Source: MADRE3 sp963718195
Lineage (GTDB): Bacteria > Desulfobacterota > Desulfobulbia > Desulfobulbales > Desulfocapsaceae
Assembly (NCBI GenBank): GCA_963718195.1
Contig: CAVQYQ010000004.1
Coordinates: 251,843-315,842, forward strand
Reading direction: 5' to 3'
DNA: 64,000 nt
Shown here: piece by piece, positions 35,656 through 46,600 of the stretch
Numbering within the stretch: the first letter of the stretch is position 1
Layout of the letters: each line of letters opens with the position of its first letter
Notes under the pieces: generated by a model
Databases searched by the model: none
Seen by the model: the letters and a program-made list of their open reading frames with translations, nothing else
What the model was told of the DNA's origin: nothing
Position numbers and translations under genes: made by a program

Positions 35656-36288
35656 TCAGGGAATAAGTATCTCCTGTTTTGCATCTGGGACCTGATAACC
35701 TGCCTGAAAAGCTGGCCGTTTTGCAAGTCTTAAATACCACTCAAGAACACTCGGAAAATCATGCAAATCTATTCTTTGGAATTGATAGCGACTCACCCAG
35801 GGCCAGATAGCTATGTCGGCAATGGTTAACTCGTTGATTGCCACAAAACGTTTTCGTTCTAACTGCTTATCCAGAACATTATAAAGCCGTTTAGCTTCAA
35901 GGAGATAGCGTTTTTCAGCATAGTCAGATGTACCTGGATTAAAATGCAGAAAATGGTGGGCCTGCCCTAGCATTGGTCCTTGCCCAGCCATTTGCCACAT
36001 CAGCCACTGCATGACCCGCCATTTGTCATTGGCATTATCTGGCAATAACTGTCCAGATTTTTCAGCGAGATAAAGCAGAATAGCGCCGGATTCAAAGATA
36101 GATTGACCGGTATCATCATCAACAATTGCCGGGATTTTATTGTTGGGATTGATGGCTAAAAAATCCGGTTCAAATTGCTCATCTTTGCTAATATCAATTG
36201 GTACCACTTGATATGGCAAAGAAACTTCTTCCAGCATTATCGAAATTTTGCGGCCGTTTGGTGTTCCCCATGTGTATAATCGTATCAT
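35656..36288 (-). CDS. Glutathione S-transferase family protein (YfcG/YghU-like)
   Basis: A 210-aa GST. The ATG at 36288 is preferred over the upstream GTG because GAGG fits it as ribosome-binding site. It starts MIRLYTWGTPNGRKISIMLEE, and the TPNGRKI motif is characteristic of the YfcG/Ure2p-like disulfide-bond reductases. The thioredoxin fold (NPNNKIPAIVD, then FESGAILLYLAEK) and the all-helical C-terminal domain (LTIADIAIWPWV) are complete. It is likely a glutathione-dependent disulfide oxidoreductase. Confidence 0.93.
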   Translation of the reverse strand: MIRLYTWGTPNGRKISIMLEEVSLPYQVVPIDISKDEQFEPDFLAINPNNKIPAIVDDDTGQSIFESGAILLYLAEKSGQLLPDNANDKWRVMQWLMWQMAGQGPMLGQAHHFLHFNPGTSDYAEKRYLLEAKRLYNVLDKQLERKRFVAINELTIADIAIWPWVSRYQFQRIDLHDFPSVLEWYLRLAKRPAFQAGYQVPDAKQEILIP

Positions 36289-36318
36289 TTCCACCTCGAA
36301 TTGTTTCTGTATAAATCA

Positions 36319-36448
36319 GAACGTTTTGCTTGCTGATACTCTATGGCTGCTTGTGAAAATTTTTACCGCAGGCATCGTTGATATTCCGAGGATAAAAATT
36401 TAAGCATAACCCAGATATTGAGCGAAAAGAACGTTTTGCAAGTGGCTC
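36319..36448. repeat. Hairpin repeat (MITE-like), copy 3, degraded left end
   Basis: The inner core and right arm (about 36350-36448) match the other copies. The left arm is shorter and altered, but a GAACGTTTTGC remains near 36319. It lies upstream of the GST gene. Confidence 0.75.
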
Positions 36449-36651
36449 CGGTAATACAGCAGCCGGCTCTTAGAAATGTTCTTTTCGAAACCAGAACAGA
36501 TCACACTTACAAGATAACGATTGGAAATCAAAACGGTAGTGCTATTATGCCAGTTTTATATTTTTCCTCTGATAGGGATCGGGAAGAAATGTATTCCTCC
36601 TCACCCCCTAGGACCGAAGGCTAGCACGGTGCTTAAGACCCCGCATTTCTC

Positions 36652-36703
36652 AGCGCATCCCCCAGAAAGGGTGAGCAGTTTACCTCTCTTTGGGGGATGC
36701 GCT
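36652..36703. other. Long inverted repeat (possible terminator or structured RNA)
   Basis: AGCGCATCCCCCA and TGGGGGATGCGCT form a stem of at least 13 bp, extended by AAAG/CTTT, around a loop of about 16 nt, in the gap 36449-36925. AGCACGGTGCT at about 36623-36633 is a near-perfect palindrome nearby. The hairpin is strong, but no T-tract follows, so the type is uncertain. It lies at the downstream end of the minus-strand signalling operon, where a terminator is expected. Confidence 0.5.
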
Positions 36704-36925
36704 CATTTCTTGTTCGAAGCAGCCAATTCGGACAGGGTGCAGGTGATTCCAACACATTTTCTCAGTGAACTTATTCAGCCACTCAGGTGGTGATGGAAGT
36801 AATCGACAATATTTCAATCTCTAAGAGTAGCGAAAGCTGCACTTCGTCTCAATGGCTATTGAAGTGCTCAATCACAGAGTCACTCTCTGGAGATCATCGT
36901 TTATCTGGTTATATGGCCGGAGAAC

Positions 36926-37303
36926 TTACCCTTCTTTTTCGGCCAGAAGTATTTCAATGATCGAAAATAAACTCTTTGGTTCAACCGGCTTTTGCAGATA
37001 TGCCGCGCCACCGAGTTCCATGCCGCGCTCACAGTCCTCTTCTCCAGCCTGTCCACTGAGAAAGACAACAGGAATAGCAGATGTCTGGCTATTTTCTTTG
37101 AGCTTTTGACAAACTTCCAGACCATCCATTCCTGGCATGACAATATCGAGCAGTATCAGATCGGGTGGGGCTGGCGATTGGGCAATTTTCAGTGCCACAA
37201 TACCGTTTAATGCTGCTTTGACTTTATAACTGTCCTTGAGAAGTCCCACCACCAAATCTAAATTTGCGGGAGCATCGTCCACCACAAGTATCGTCTTTCG
37301 CAT
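36926..37303 (-). CDS. Single-domain response regulator (receiver only)
   Basis: A 125-aa CheY-like protein from the ATG at 37303. It has the acidic pair VVDDAP, the phospho-acceptor in LILLDIVMPGMDG, Ser in FLSGQ and Lys in QKPVEP. There is no output domain. It is the last gene of the 12-kb signalling operon, after the hybrid kinase, so it is a likely phosphorelay target or a phosphate sink. Confidence 0.93.
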   Translation of the reverse strand: MRKTILVVDDAPANLDLVVGLLKDSYKVKAALNGIVALKIAQSPAPPDLILLDIVMPGMDGLEVCQKLKENSQTSAIPVVFLSGQAGEEDCERGMELGGAAYLQKPVEPKSLFSIIEILLAEKEG

Positions 37304-37378
37304 AATCACATGTACGTTCGTATTAATATTAGCTGGAAACAGAGCAGCCTAGGACTACGACCCATTATATCTCAAATT

Positions 37379-40300
37379 TCAGGCGATTGTTATGTTTAGT
37401 TTTTTATTCATCGCCTCGCAGCAGCTCAGCGCACTGTCAAAGTCGTATGACTCAAGGGATGCGGTTATCTGCTTGAGTTCTGTGGTGAACCCCGCTGCTT
37501 TGAATAGTGCCTCCTCGTTGTCAATTATATCCTGGGCACCGGTATCATACTCAGAAATTGCGGTGGATAGCGTATTGAGTACTTCAGCCAGCCTGAGCTC
37601 ATCCACAATCACCGGTGTTGACCCATCATTGGTGGCAGAAATTTCCGTTTCTACTTTATTTTTGTCAGCAAGGATTTTCACGGAATTCAGCACTCGCTGC
37701 AGCTCCACCTCTGCAGCTGCAAGCGCTGGATCTACTATCTGTTGTTCTTTTGCCAGGTTCTCCAAATCGGCACATGCTGCCTGCAAGGATTCTGCACCAA
37801 TATTGCCGGCCACGCCTTTAAGGGTATGGGCCAGCCTCGTTGCCAGCTCCCAGTCGCCCTGTTTCACGGCCTCACTGAACTCCCCGATGAATTCCGACTG
37901 GCTCTGTGCGGTTTTTCGTAATAACTTGAGGTAGAGTTTACTGTTACCCTGAACCCGGGCAAGCCCATCAACGGTATTGATACCATCGAGTTCAGGGATG
38001 ATATCCTGTTTCTCTTGCACTTGCGCAACTGCAGCTACCGGGGTTGCCGGACTGATCCACTTGGCCATCAAGTGGAACATGTCATTGACATTGATCGGTT
38101 TGGCGATATGGTCATTCATACCAGCATCAAGAACCTTCTCACGGTCTCCTGCCATGGCGTTGGCGGTCATTGCCAGTATGGGCAGATCCCTGAAGCGCTC
38201 CTGCATGCGAAGCCGTCTGGTCGCCTCATAGCCGTCCATCACCGGCATCTGGCAGTCCATCAGCACGCCGTCAAATTCAAGAGCATCGAGCATGGTTAAG
38301 GCCTCTTTGCCATCATTGGCCACCTCGACGATCATACCGTTTGAGGTGAGCAGATCCGTTGCCAGTTCCTGGTTGATCTCGTTGTCTTCCACCAGCAATA
38401 TTCTGGCTCCGCGGAGTCTGGCTATATCAGCTGCTGCAGATTCATGGCGGGAATGACCATCTGACCGGCTTTCAACTTCATGACCCATTGCCTGCAGAAT
38501 AGCTTCATGGAGGCTTGAAGCGGTGACCGGTTTTGTCAGGAAGCTGTTGATGGTAACACCAGCTGCAGACTGAGCCGCTTCTTCCCGGCCGTAGGCGGTA
38601 ACCATGATCACCGTAGGTACCGAGGTTAATGCAGGATCGGAGTTTATTTTCCGTGTGGTTTCAATACCATCCATACCCGGCATTTTCCAGTCCATAATGA
38701 CCAGTTTATAGGGGTCGAGCTTATTTGCTTCTTCTATTTTTGCCAGTGCTGCCAAGCCGGTCCCGGCCTGGTCAACCTCTAAGCCAAAGCTCGCAAGTAT
38801 GTTGCTGAGAATTTCACGGGCAGAGCTGTTGTCGTCGACCACCAGAACGCGCAGAGCACCGAGCTCAGAAGTCGTTGAACGTCGCTGGGACAACGCTCCC
38901 TGCTGCTTACCAAGCTGGACTGTAAAATGGAAGGTACTGCCGACCCCAGGTTCACTTTCTACCCAGATTTCTCCACCCATCAACTCGGTAAGTTTTTTGC
39001 TGATAGCAAGCCCCAGGCCGGTTCCACCGTATCGACGGGTGGTCGAAGTATCTGCCTGGGAAAAGGACTGAAACAGCTTGCTCTGCTGTTCTTCGTTCAT
39101 ACCAATACCGGTATCGCGAACGGAAAAATGCAGCTCCACCTGTTCGTCACTCTCCTCTACCACTGCCGCCCTGATGACGATGTCTCCCTGTTCGGTAAAT
39201 TTTACCGCATTGTTACCGATGTTAATGAGTACCTGTCCGAGCCGCAGTGGGTCACCGATCAGACCGGTCGGCAGTTCTGCCGGAAGGTCAAACAGTAGCT
39301 CCAGACCCTTCTCTTCGGTTTTCAGGCCAACCAGGTTGGCCAGGCTATCAAAGACATCCTCCAGACGGAAATCAACCTGTTCCATGTCGAGCTTGCCTGC
39401 CTCTATTTTAGAAAAATCGAGGATGTCGTTAATGATGCCGAGCAGCGCCTCGGCCGAGCGGTTCACTTTTCTGATATAGTTGCGCTGCTTACGGTCAAGT
39501 TCAGTCTGCAGTGCCAGGTGTGACATGCCGATGATGGCATTCATCGGGGTGCGGATCTCATGGCTCATGTTGGCCAGGAAATCAGACTTGGCGACCGTGG
39601 CAGCTTCGGCCCGTTCTTTTTCTTCGTCCAGGTCGTCCATCATGTTCAGCATGGCGGACTGGGTTTCATCGAGCTCTTTGACACGAGTATTGAGAGCAGC
39701 TTCAATATTCTTTCGTTCGGTGATGTCAACGAAACTGCCCAGCAAACTTTTTCGCCCATAGTAATCAATAACCGTGCCCTGAAAAAGACACCAACGTGGT
39801 TCGCCCGTCCCAAGTCGATTCATTTGCAGTTCGAGCTGACTGCCTGTTTGAAATGCCTTCACCAGACGGGGGCGATCTCGCTCGGGATCGGTGTAAATCT
39901 TGGTGCTGTCAGCGATCATCAACTCCTCTACCGTGAGATTGGCGAAGTCAGCGTTGGCCGTGTTGACCCGCTTTGTTTCCCCTGTTTCAAAATCGGAAAT
40001 GAAAAGAGGGATGGGCGTGGCGTCAAAGACAGACTCCAGGAGCGACAAGGTGTTTTTGTGCTCGGTAATATCTGTTATGGAACCCGCCGTCCGATATGAG
40101 CGACCACTTTCGTCCCTCAGGGATTTGCCCCGCACCCGAAACCAGCGATACTCACCCTGTTTGGTTTTTAGTCGATACTCAACGTCATATGGTACCTTGT
40201 TTTCCAGATGTGTATGGAATGCATCAAGTGTGTACTCCCGATCTTCCGGGTGCAGGCCATCACTCCAGGATTCGAGCGTATTGGGATAGTCTTCCTCACT

Positions 40301-42457
40301 ATCGTAGCCCAGAAGTGCCCGAAAACGATCTGAATACCAGAATGACTTTGCCAGTATGTTGAAATCCCATAATCCGTCACCGCTGCCCGATGTTGTCAAG
40401 GCAAAACGTTCCTCGCTGTTGCGCAACGCTTCTTCGGAGGTTTTTCTGTCAGAGATATCACGGGTGAAGGTGAGAACGTACTCTTCTCCTTCAAATGTGG
40501 TCAGTGATGCAGAAACCTCAACGACATGGGTCTCCCCATTTTTGGTCTTGTGCAATCCTTCAGCAGTGATGGAATCTTGTTCCCTCAAGTGGCGGATAAA
40601 TGGTTCCCAGTTCTCCTGTGGAAAGAGCAAGTCAAAATCGAAGACTTTCAGTTTCATGAGTTCGGCCCGGGTATAACCGAGCGATTCCCACGCCTGGACA
40701 TTACAATAGAACATAGTGGCGTCATCAGCTTTTACCCAAAATACTGACTCCGGGGCGGTGTCCACAGCCTGTTGGGTCATGCGGAGCTGTTCGTCGGCCC
40801 GTTTGCGTTCGGTGATGTCGATTATGCCGCCGTTCACATATCGGGTGCCGCCGGCATCCGGTGGGGAGAGGGAGCCGGAATCGTTTACCCAGCGGATTTC
40901 TCCATCAGCTTTGACAATACGATATTCAACAAAGAAGGGTTCGTCGTTGGCTAGTTTTTCGGATACCGCGCTGATAACTGAATTCAGATCATCCGAGTGA
41001 ATGACACTTGCCTGGGTGCGCTTGTCAGTAAGAAAATCTGCTGCCGGGTAACCGGTAAGCGTTTCCACTCCGTCACTGATGAAATTCAATGTCCAGTGTT
41101 CGTCGTTCAGACATTGATAGATCGTAGCCGGTACGTTGGCGAGCATTGACCGGAAGATTTTATCCCGTTCACGCAGCTCATCTTCCAGTGCTTTGCGTTC
41201 AGTAATGTCTGAAGTGGTACCGTACAGTCTAACAGGATTGTTATTGGCGTCTCTGAGTATTCGCCCTTGTGTCTTCAGTGTACGTTTCTCACCGTCAGGC
41301 CGGGTAATTCGATATTCCGCTATATATTCAGAATCTTGGGCCAGTGCGGATTCAATCTTTTCATCAACAGAGCCTTTGTCGTCTGGATGAATGAGATCGG
41401 CAAGTAGATCAAATGATATTTCCTGGCTTGGCTCAACACCCATAATGTTGTACAGGGTTGCATCCCAGGTATAGGTTCCACTCGGCAGATCCCACTCCCA
41501 CAATCCGATTCCAGCAAAGGTGAGGGTCAGGTCAAGTTGTCTCTTCTGGTTTCTCAATAGAGCTGTAGCATCATCGACTTCCCTGCTAATGATTTGGTTT
41601 TTTTGCAGGAGTATGAATACCAGAAACGCCAGACCGAGACTGATAGCACTACCGAGGAAAAGGGTAACTTCGGCAACTTCGTTATTGGGTCCATCGTTAA
41701 AAACATCGTTGAACTGCCAAATAAAGGAAATAGTGGCCCCTCCAAGAACATTCTTGGTAATTGTTTCATGGATTGGGTCCTCAACGCTGCGTTTGACCAT
41801 CTTTTGTTCTTCTCTGGTCCCGGTGCCGACATCATATTCACCCTCTATTGCAAGTCCAAGTCCCACCGGCTGGTGGATCTTAAACAGGTCGTCAATCACA
41901 TCAGTGAGGTTAAGTGTACCCAAAATGGCAATCTGCTCACCAGCTGTGTCAACGACCAGAACAACAGGAGCCTTGACCGTTTCATCAGCGGTTACAAACA
42001 CGCGACCCAGGGTTATCTGCCCTTGCCTAACTAAACCGTTTCTCAATGTTTCAAGAATCGTTGCCTGTTTATTTACACTCATCTGCTCCAGCTCGGTTTC
42101 CGCGTAGGAGTCTGTGTATAGTAATTCCCAGCTTTTCCCATTATCCTGACGACTGAAAATAGTCATTGAGTCAATAAAAGACCCGACTGACAGTGAGGCA
42201 AGAGAGTCCAGGACCCCGAAAAATTCGTCTTCGGTGACTTCGTCTGAGTTCTCATAAACAGCAGTCAAGCCCATAATAGGGCCGTAACTTTCTTCAATCC
42301 AGTAAACGACGATGGAAGAAAACCAGCCAGCTGCCTGGGAGGCCTCTTTTTCCCACGTCGTCCGGGCATGGTTTGACAGCATATTGCTCAGGAAAAGAGC
42401 AGCTGAGCATCCGAGAATGAATATCAAGGCGGCAATCAAAAAGGGTTTGCTTTTCAC
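37379..42457 (-). CDS. TorS-like hybrid sensor histidine kinase with two receivers and HPt
   Basis: A 1692-aa sensor. The start is the GTG at 42457 (AGGAGATACG upstream). A membrane helix (6-27), a CHASE-like periplasmic region (30-260) and a second helix (263-284) are followed by five PAS domains (about 305-935), HisKA with SHEIRTP (H966), HATPase (INIGNNAVKF), receiver 1 (MDWKMPGMDG, D1256), receiver 2 (MDCQMPVMDG, D1401) and an HPt domain (AHTLKGVAGN, H1544). All phosphotransfer residues look intact, giving a His-Asp-His-Asp relay. The architecture is of the TorS/BvgS type. The TorT-like protein encoded immediately before it is the probable signal-binding partner. The final output regulator is not present in the operon. 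Confidence 0.93.
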   Translation of the reverse strand: MKSKPFLIAALIFILGCSAALFLSNMLSNHARTTWEKEASQAAGWFSSIVVYWIEESYGPIMGLTAVYENSDEVTEDEFFGVLDSLASLSVGSFIDSMTIFSRQDNGKSWELLYTDSYAETELEQMSVNKQATILETLRNGLVRQGQITLGRVFVTADETVKAPVVLVVDTAGEQIAILGTLNLTDVIDDLFKIHQPVGLGLAIEGEYDVGTGTREEQKMVKRSVEDPIHETITKNVLGGATISFIWQFNDVFNDGPNNEVAEVTLFLGSAISLGLAFLVFILLQKNQIISREVDDATALLRNQKRQLDLTLTFAGIGLWEWDLPSGTYTWDATLYNIMGVEPSQEISFDLLADLIHPDDKGSVDEKIESALAQDSEYIAEYRITRPDGEKRTLKTQGRILRDANNNPVRLYGTTSDITERKALEDELRERDKIFRSMLANVPATIYQCLNDEHWTLNFISDGVETLTGYPAADFLTDKRTQASVIHSDDLNSVISAVSEKLANDEPFFVEYRIVKADGEIRWVNDSGSLSPPDAGGTRYVNGGIIDITERKRADEQLRMTQQAVDTAPESVFWVKADDATMFYCNVQAWESLGYTRAELMKLKVFDFDLLFPQENWEPFIRHLREQDSITAEGLHKTKNGETHVVEVSASLTTFEGEEYVLTFTRDISDRKTSEEALRNSEERFALTTSGSGDGLWDFNILAKSFWYSDRFRALLGYDSEEDYPNTLESWSDGLHPEDREYTLDAFHTHLENKVPYDVEYRLKTKQGEYRWFRVRGKSLRDESGRSYRTAGSITDITEHKNTLSLLESVFDATPIPLFISDFETGETKRVNTANADFANLTVEELMIADSTKIYTDPERDRPRLVKAFQTGSQLELQMNRLGTGEPRWCLFQGTVIDYYGRKSLLGSFVDITERKNIEAALNTRVKELDETQSAMLNMMDDLDEEKERAEAATVAKSDFLANMSHEIRTPMNAIIGMSHLALQTELDRKQRNYIRKVNRSAEALLGIINDILDFSKIEAGKLDMEQVDFRLEDVFDSLANLVGLKTEEKGLELLFDLPAELPTGLIGDPLRLGQVLINIGNNAVKFTEQGDIVIRAAVVEESDEQVELHFSVRDTGIGMNEEQQSKLFQSFSQADTSTTRRYGGTGLGLAISKKLTELMGGEIWVESEPGVGSTFHFTVQLGKQQGALSQRRSTTSELGALRVLVVDDNSSAREILSNILASFGLEVDQAGTGLAALAKIEEANKLDPYKLVIMDWKMPGMDGIETTRKINSDPALTSVPTVIMVTAYGREEAAQSAAGVTINSFLTKPVTASSLHEAILQAMGHEVESRSDGHSRHESAAADIARLRGARILLVEDNEINQELATDLLTSNGMIVEVANDGKEALTMLDALEFDGVLMDCQMPVMDGYEATRRLRMQERFRDLPILAMTANAMAGDREKVLDAGMNDHIAKPINVNDMFHLMAKWISPATPVAAVAQVQEKQDIIPELDGINTVDGLARVQGNSKLYLKLLRKTAQSQSEFIGEFSEAVKQGDWELATRLAHTLKGVAGNIGAESLQAACADLENLAKEQQIVDPALAAAEVELQRVLNSVKILADKNKVETEISATNDGSTPVIVDELRLAEVLNTLSTAISEYDTGAQDIIDNEEALFKAAGFTTELKQITASLESYDFDSALSCCEAMNKKLNITIA

Positions 42458-42506
42458 CGTATCTCCTGCTGATTATGTATTATTGCATCGGCTCATTTGA
42501 TCCTGC

Positions 42507-43619
42507 CTATTCATTGACACTGAATGTCGGCCGAAACCCTCTGGGAGGAAGTGTTCCAGCTGGGTCCCACATCTCGATATTGTCCTGGCTGACGATTACT
42601 ACGGTGGGGGCGACGTGTTTAAAGTAATCACGATTTTCGAGTCGACGGATCATGGTATCCACTGCAATTTTGGAAAGCAGGACCGTTGAATCGGTTGGAG
42701 CACCCTCGATGATTCCCTGTCTGATACCGCGATCAATTCCAGGTGTGAAATAATAGGATATGACCTGAATCACGTCAGACAATTTACGCCTTCTCAGCAA
42801 AGGCACTGCAGCCTCTGCCGTGGGAGCAGTACCGACGATGAAATCGATATTTCCTTTGTGGTCATCAAGGACTTTGGCAATCAATTTCCCCTGACTGAAC
42901 TTCCCGGTATCACCATACTCAGTTGCAATGATGGTGATCGGTTTATCTTTAATCGCCGCAGCAAACCCTTCGACTCCGGATTCTACCCAACCGGCTCCAT
43001 CAGGCCCGGGGAACCAGGCGACCTTGACCGGTTTCCCCATCGCCTTTTGTCGCTGAGCCAAAAAAGCTCCTGCCTGTGACCCCATATTCTTAAATGATGA
43101 CGCGACTCGTGATGCGATGTTTGGGGAGTCAATGGTATTGGCCAGATCAACCGTAGGAATTCCTTTTTGGGCTGCCTGTTCTACTAAATCGTTTAAGCCG
43201 GTTTCAGAGATGGCACCAATGATGAGACCATCCGGTTTTTCAGCAGCAAGACACGCTTCTATCTGCCCGCGCTGAATGTCAAGGTTTTCATACCCACCGG
43301 CCTCGTGAATGATTAATCGAACACCCTGGCGCTTCGCCTCGCTGATGAGACCATAATTAGCACTCAGCCAGTAGGAGTCTTTCAGGTGCGGAATAAACGC
43401 GAACAGTCGCCATGGCTTTGCCGCCCCGTCAAGCGGAACGTAGTCGATTGATTTCTGTTTCAACTCATTGTTGAATGGTGGGGTCCAGATATCCACCTGA
43501 GTTGACCAGGAATCGTCGGCAGCAATGGTCGTTTTTGTTAAGATTACAACACTGGCGATGACGATGAAACTAATCACCGGAAGCAAAAATGATCGTCTGA
43601 TCCTGCTCAAATTACACAT
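42507..43619 (-). CDS. torT: TorT-like periplasmic binding protein
   Basis: A 370-aa periplasmic sugar-binding-type protein. The start is the ATG at 43619, with AAGGGA upstream; the longer open frame is not supported. After an uncleaved or signal-type helix, the sequence contains LKDSYWLSANYG and the C-terminal LPPRGFRP motif, both seen in E. coli TorT, which binds trimethylamine N-oxide and triggers TorS. Here it lies between the triple-SBP receptor and the TorS-like kinase with 10-50 bp gaps, so it very probably controls that kinase. The ligand need not be TMAO, as no TMAO reductase is in view. Confidence 0.88.
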   Translation of the reverse strand: MCNLSRIRRSFLLPVISFIVIASVVILTKTTIAADDSWSTQVDIWTPPFNNELKQKSIDYVPLDGAAKPWRLFAFIPHLKDSYWLSANYGLISEAKRQGVRLIIHEAGGYENLDIQRGQIEACLAAEKPDGLIIGAISETGLNDLVEQAAQKGIPTVDLANTIDSPNIASRVASSFKNMGSQAGAFLAQRQKAMGKPVKVAWFPGPDGAGWVESGVEGFAAAIKDKPITIIATEYGDTGKFSQGKLIAKVLDDHKGNIDFIVGTAPTAEAAVPLLRRRKLSDVIQVISYYFTPGIDRGIRQGIIEGAPTDSTVLLSKIAVDTMIRRLENRDYFKHVAPTVVIVSQDNIEMWDPAGTLPPRGFRPTFSVNE

Positions 43620-43629
43620 AATTATTCCC

Positions 43630-46600
43630 TTAATGGATCTTGTACTTGGTTGTACCATCACTTTTTTCGAGCAGGTCATTGATTTCTTGTTTCAACTCGA
43701 TCATCTTCAGCTCACGTCCAACGGCAAGTTTACGAAAGCGTTCCAGGTCGTTGAATTTGTCACGGAGTTCTTTTTCGATCTTTTTCATATCAGTCACATC
43801 TACTGTCCAACCAAGGACACCAGGTTCATTTTCATAATCAAACGCGTAGAAGGTGACGAGCATGTCGCGGATCTCCCTATTCCGGTCGTATAGTTTGACC
43901 TCATAATTTTCGAGCCTGCCATGCTTTACCAGGGCATCGATCATGGCTTTTCGACTTTCGGGATCAACATAGAGCCCTTCCGGGGTGTCACCTTCCTTGA
44001 GACCCGTTAGTTGAGACCAGTTCCTGTTGGTAAATCGAAACACACCATTCACTGTTATCGCGACACCAACCGGACTGGTGTTCATCATTTCATCTAATCG
44101 ATCGCGCTCCCTGAACAATGCGGCTTCCATTTCCTTTCGTCCGGTAATGTCAATAAATGTTACCAGCAGAGAGCCTTCGAATACGCTTCCTGCTATCATG
44201 ACGCTTTTGACCGCTCCCGACTTGCAGGTCAATTGATACTCTGCAGCTTTTATTTCGGTCCCTTCCCTATGCGCATTTTCTACTGCAGCACTCCATGACT
44301 CATATGCCCGTTGGCGATATTGGGGATCCGGGTATGCGTGTTCAAACCAATGGTCTATTGTCGAAATATCCTCTAGCGTATAGCCGAACAGTTCAGTAAG
44401 TTTCGGGTTAATCTCGGCAATGGTGCCATCTTCCCTGACATAACAAAGAGGGATCGATACACCGTCGAACAGAAACCGGAATTTGGCTTCACTCTCTAGA
44501 ATTTCCCGCTCCGCCTGTTTGCGCTCGGTTATGTCGAGCAGCCATCCCAGTATCCCCTCCTCTTCCTCATAGGTAATGGGAATATAGGATATCAGCATAT
44601 CACGAATTTGGTTATCTTTATTGAACATCTGTATTTCATGATTTGAAACCTGGCCATCTCTTTGCATCATTGCAATAATATCGTCACGCTCAGTAGGATG
44701 GACATAGAGATCTGGTGATTGGTCTCCAACTTTTACACCAAATTGCGCCTCAAACGACGGGTTGGTGAAATGAATCACTCCACCGGTAGAAAAAGCTACA
44801 GCAATGGGACTTTTATCAAGAATCTCCTGTAACTGATCTTTAGTCGTTTGAACTTCATGGGCCGCTTTAATTCGCTCACTCACATCCTGGAAAACGATAA
44901 CAGCCCCGACAACTGAGCCATGCCGAATCATCGGTGTGGCTGAGTATTCCACGGGAACGCTTGTACCATCCTTGCGCCAGAGCACCTCATCATTGATCGT
45001 ATGTCTGACTCCGTCGGTAAAACTCTTGTTCATCGGGCAGTCACGTATATCGAAGGGTGAGCCGTCCGGATGGCTGTGGTGGATGCGGTCATGGATTGAG
45101 TGACCAAGCAGTTCCTCTTCGGTATAGCCCAGCATGAGCAGGGCTGACGCATTGACAAATGTCGCCTGTCCGGCGGTATTTACCTCTATCAGACCTTCAC
45201 CCATGGATGAGAGAATCAGACGGGAGTGTTCCTCTGCTGCGGTAAGCTCTGCTGTACGCTCTTGCACGGTGTCTTCAAGTGTATCTTTGGCACTGGCGAG
45301 TAGCTTGCTGGTACGCTGTCCCAACACCAGCACAAGTATGGTGACACCCGTTGAGAGCATGAGCGTAAGCCCCAAGACAACAAAAAGAATATTGCGAACG
45401 TATATGTAATTGGACATCGCTTCCTCGACATCTATTTCAACCGCGACCCCGACATCCAAATTCATATCCCATAACCATGCACCAAAAACCGGAACACCTC
45501 GATAGTCCCGGTATCCCTCAACATCCATGTCAATGACGAGGGCTGCGGAATCGAGTTTGCTCCCTCTGGACTCGTTCCGGCTGGCAATTGCCCGTTCAGC
45601 CATAAAGGTCAGTGGTCGTTCAGCTCTTGCAATTAAAGGGTTCTCTCCTTTCACCAGGTTCACGCCAGGATCTTTAAGCACGAGCTGCATTGAACTGGAC
45701 TGGCCTTCCTCAAGCAATCCTATCTGGAGCAACTGGGCTTCAAAACGACTATTGGTGAGGAGAACTCCGTTTTTGTTAAAAGCATACGTTTCTTGTGAAT
45801 AGGTATCTCCGGCCACTTGTAAAGACTCGGTAAGTCCCTTCGTCGGGTCAACTCGCACGGTAAATACAGCAATAATATCCCCATTTTTATTTTCGATCGG
45901 TCCCATGAAAAACATGGTGGGTGGCATTTCCGGGGATTTGGTGACCTCAGTTTTGCCCAGATGAACATCTGAACGAATTGGCGGAACAAACAACAGTTCA
46001 CCCTCAAAGGCACGCCTGATCAGATCCGGCCTTTGGTCTGCAATGAGATTTCGTGTCCCGATATTAGTGTCTCGTCTGGAACCAATACTTATATAGTCCG
46101 GACTGATAATGAAAAAGCCGATATTATCAAACACCCCGGGATCATTCTCAAAGAATTTCCGGGCATCTCTAAGTGCTGGGGCGGAAAGAAGCGTTTCTCT
46201 TTGAGGAGGAACCTGTAACAAACGCTCGGTTGCTTCCATCAAAACCGGGTTTTGACCAAGCTGTTTGAGCATGTTCTTCCTGTCCCTGGCCCAGTATTCG
46301 AGCGCATAGTCAGCAATTTTTAGTCCGCCCCGAAGGCTGCTTTCAGTGTTCGATAATACTTTCTGGCGGATACTTCCCAACGCCAGCCACCCCATGACGA
46401 TGACGATCATGATAAACATGACCAGGCCGACAAATACGTATGTCCTGAATCTTTTTGAACCAAATATTTCTGAGACACGTTCTGCCTTGATGAATTTCAA
46501 AACGACCAAGGCGAGCAAGAGCAGAAGGAGTAACGCTGTCAAGCCGTATTTGAGAATTTGCATATACGAAACATGATCAACAACGGCTGCTGCAGGTTTC

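Noticed and set aside
36418..36624. Open frame starting inside hairpin repeat copy 3
   Set aside because: Produced by the repeat sequence; no ribosome-binding site.
39560..40099. 179-codon open frame opposite the hybrid kinase
   Set aside because: Antisense shadow; no family.
41520..42107. 195-codon open frame opposite the hybrid kinase
   Set aside because: Antisense shadow of a strong gene; no protein features.
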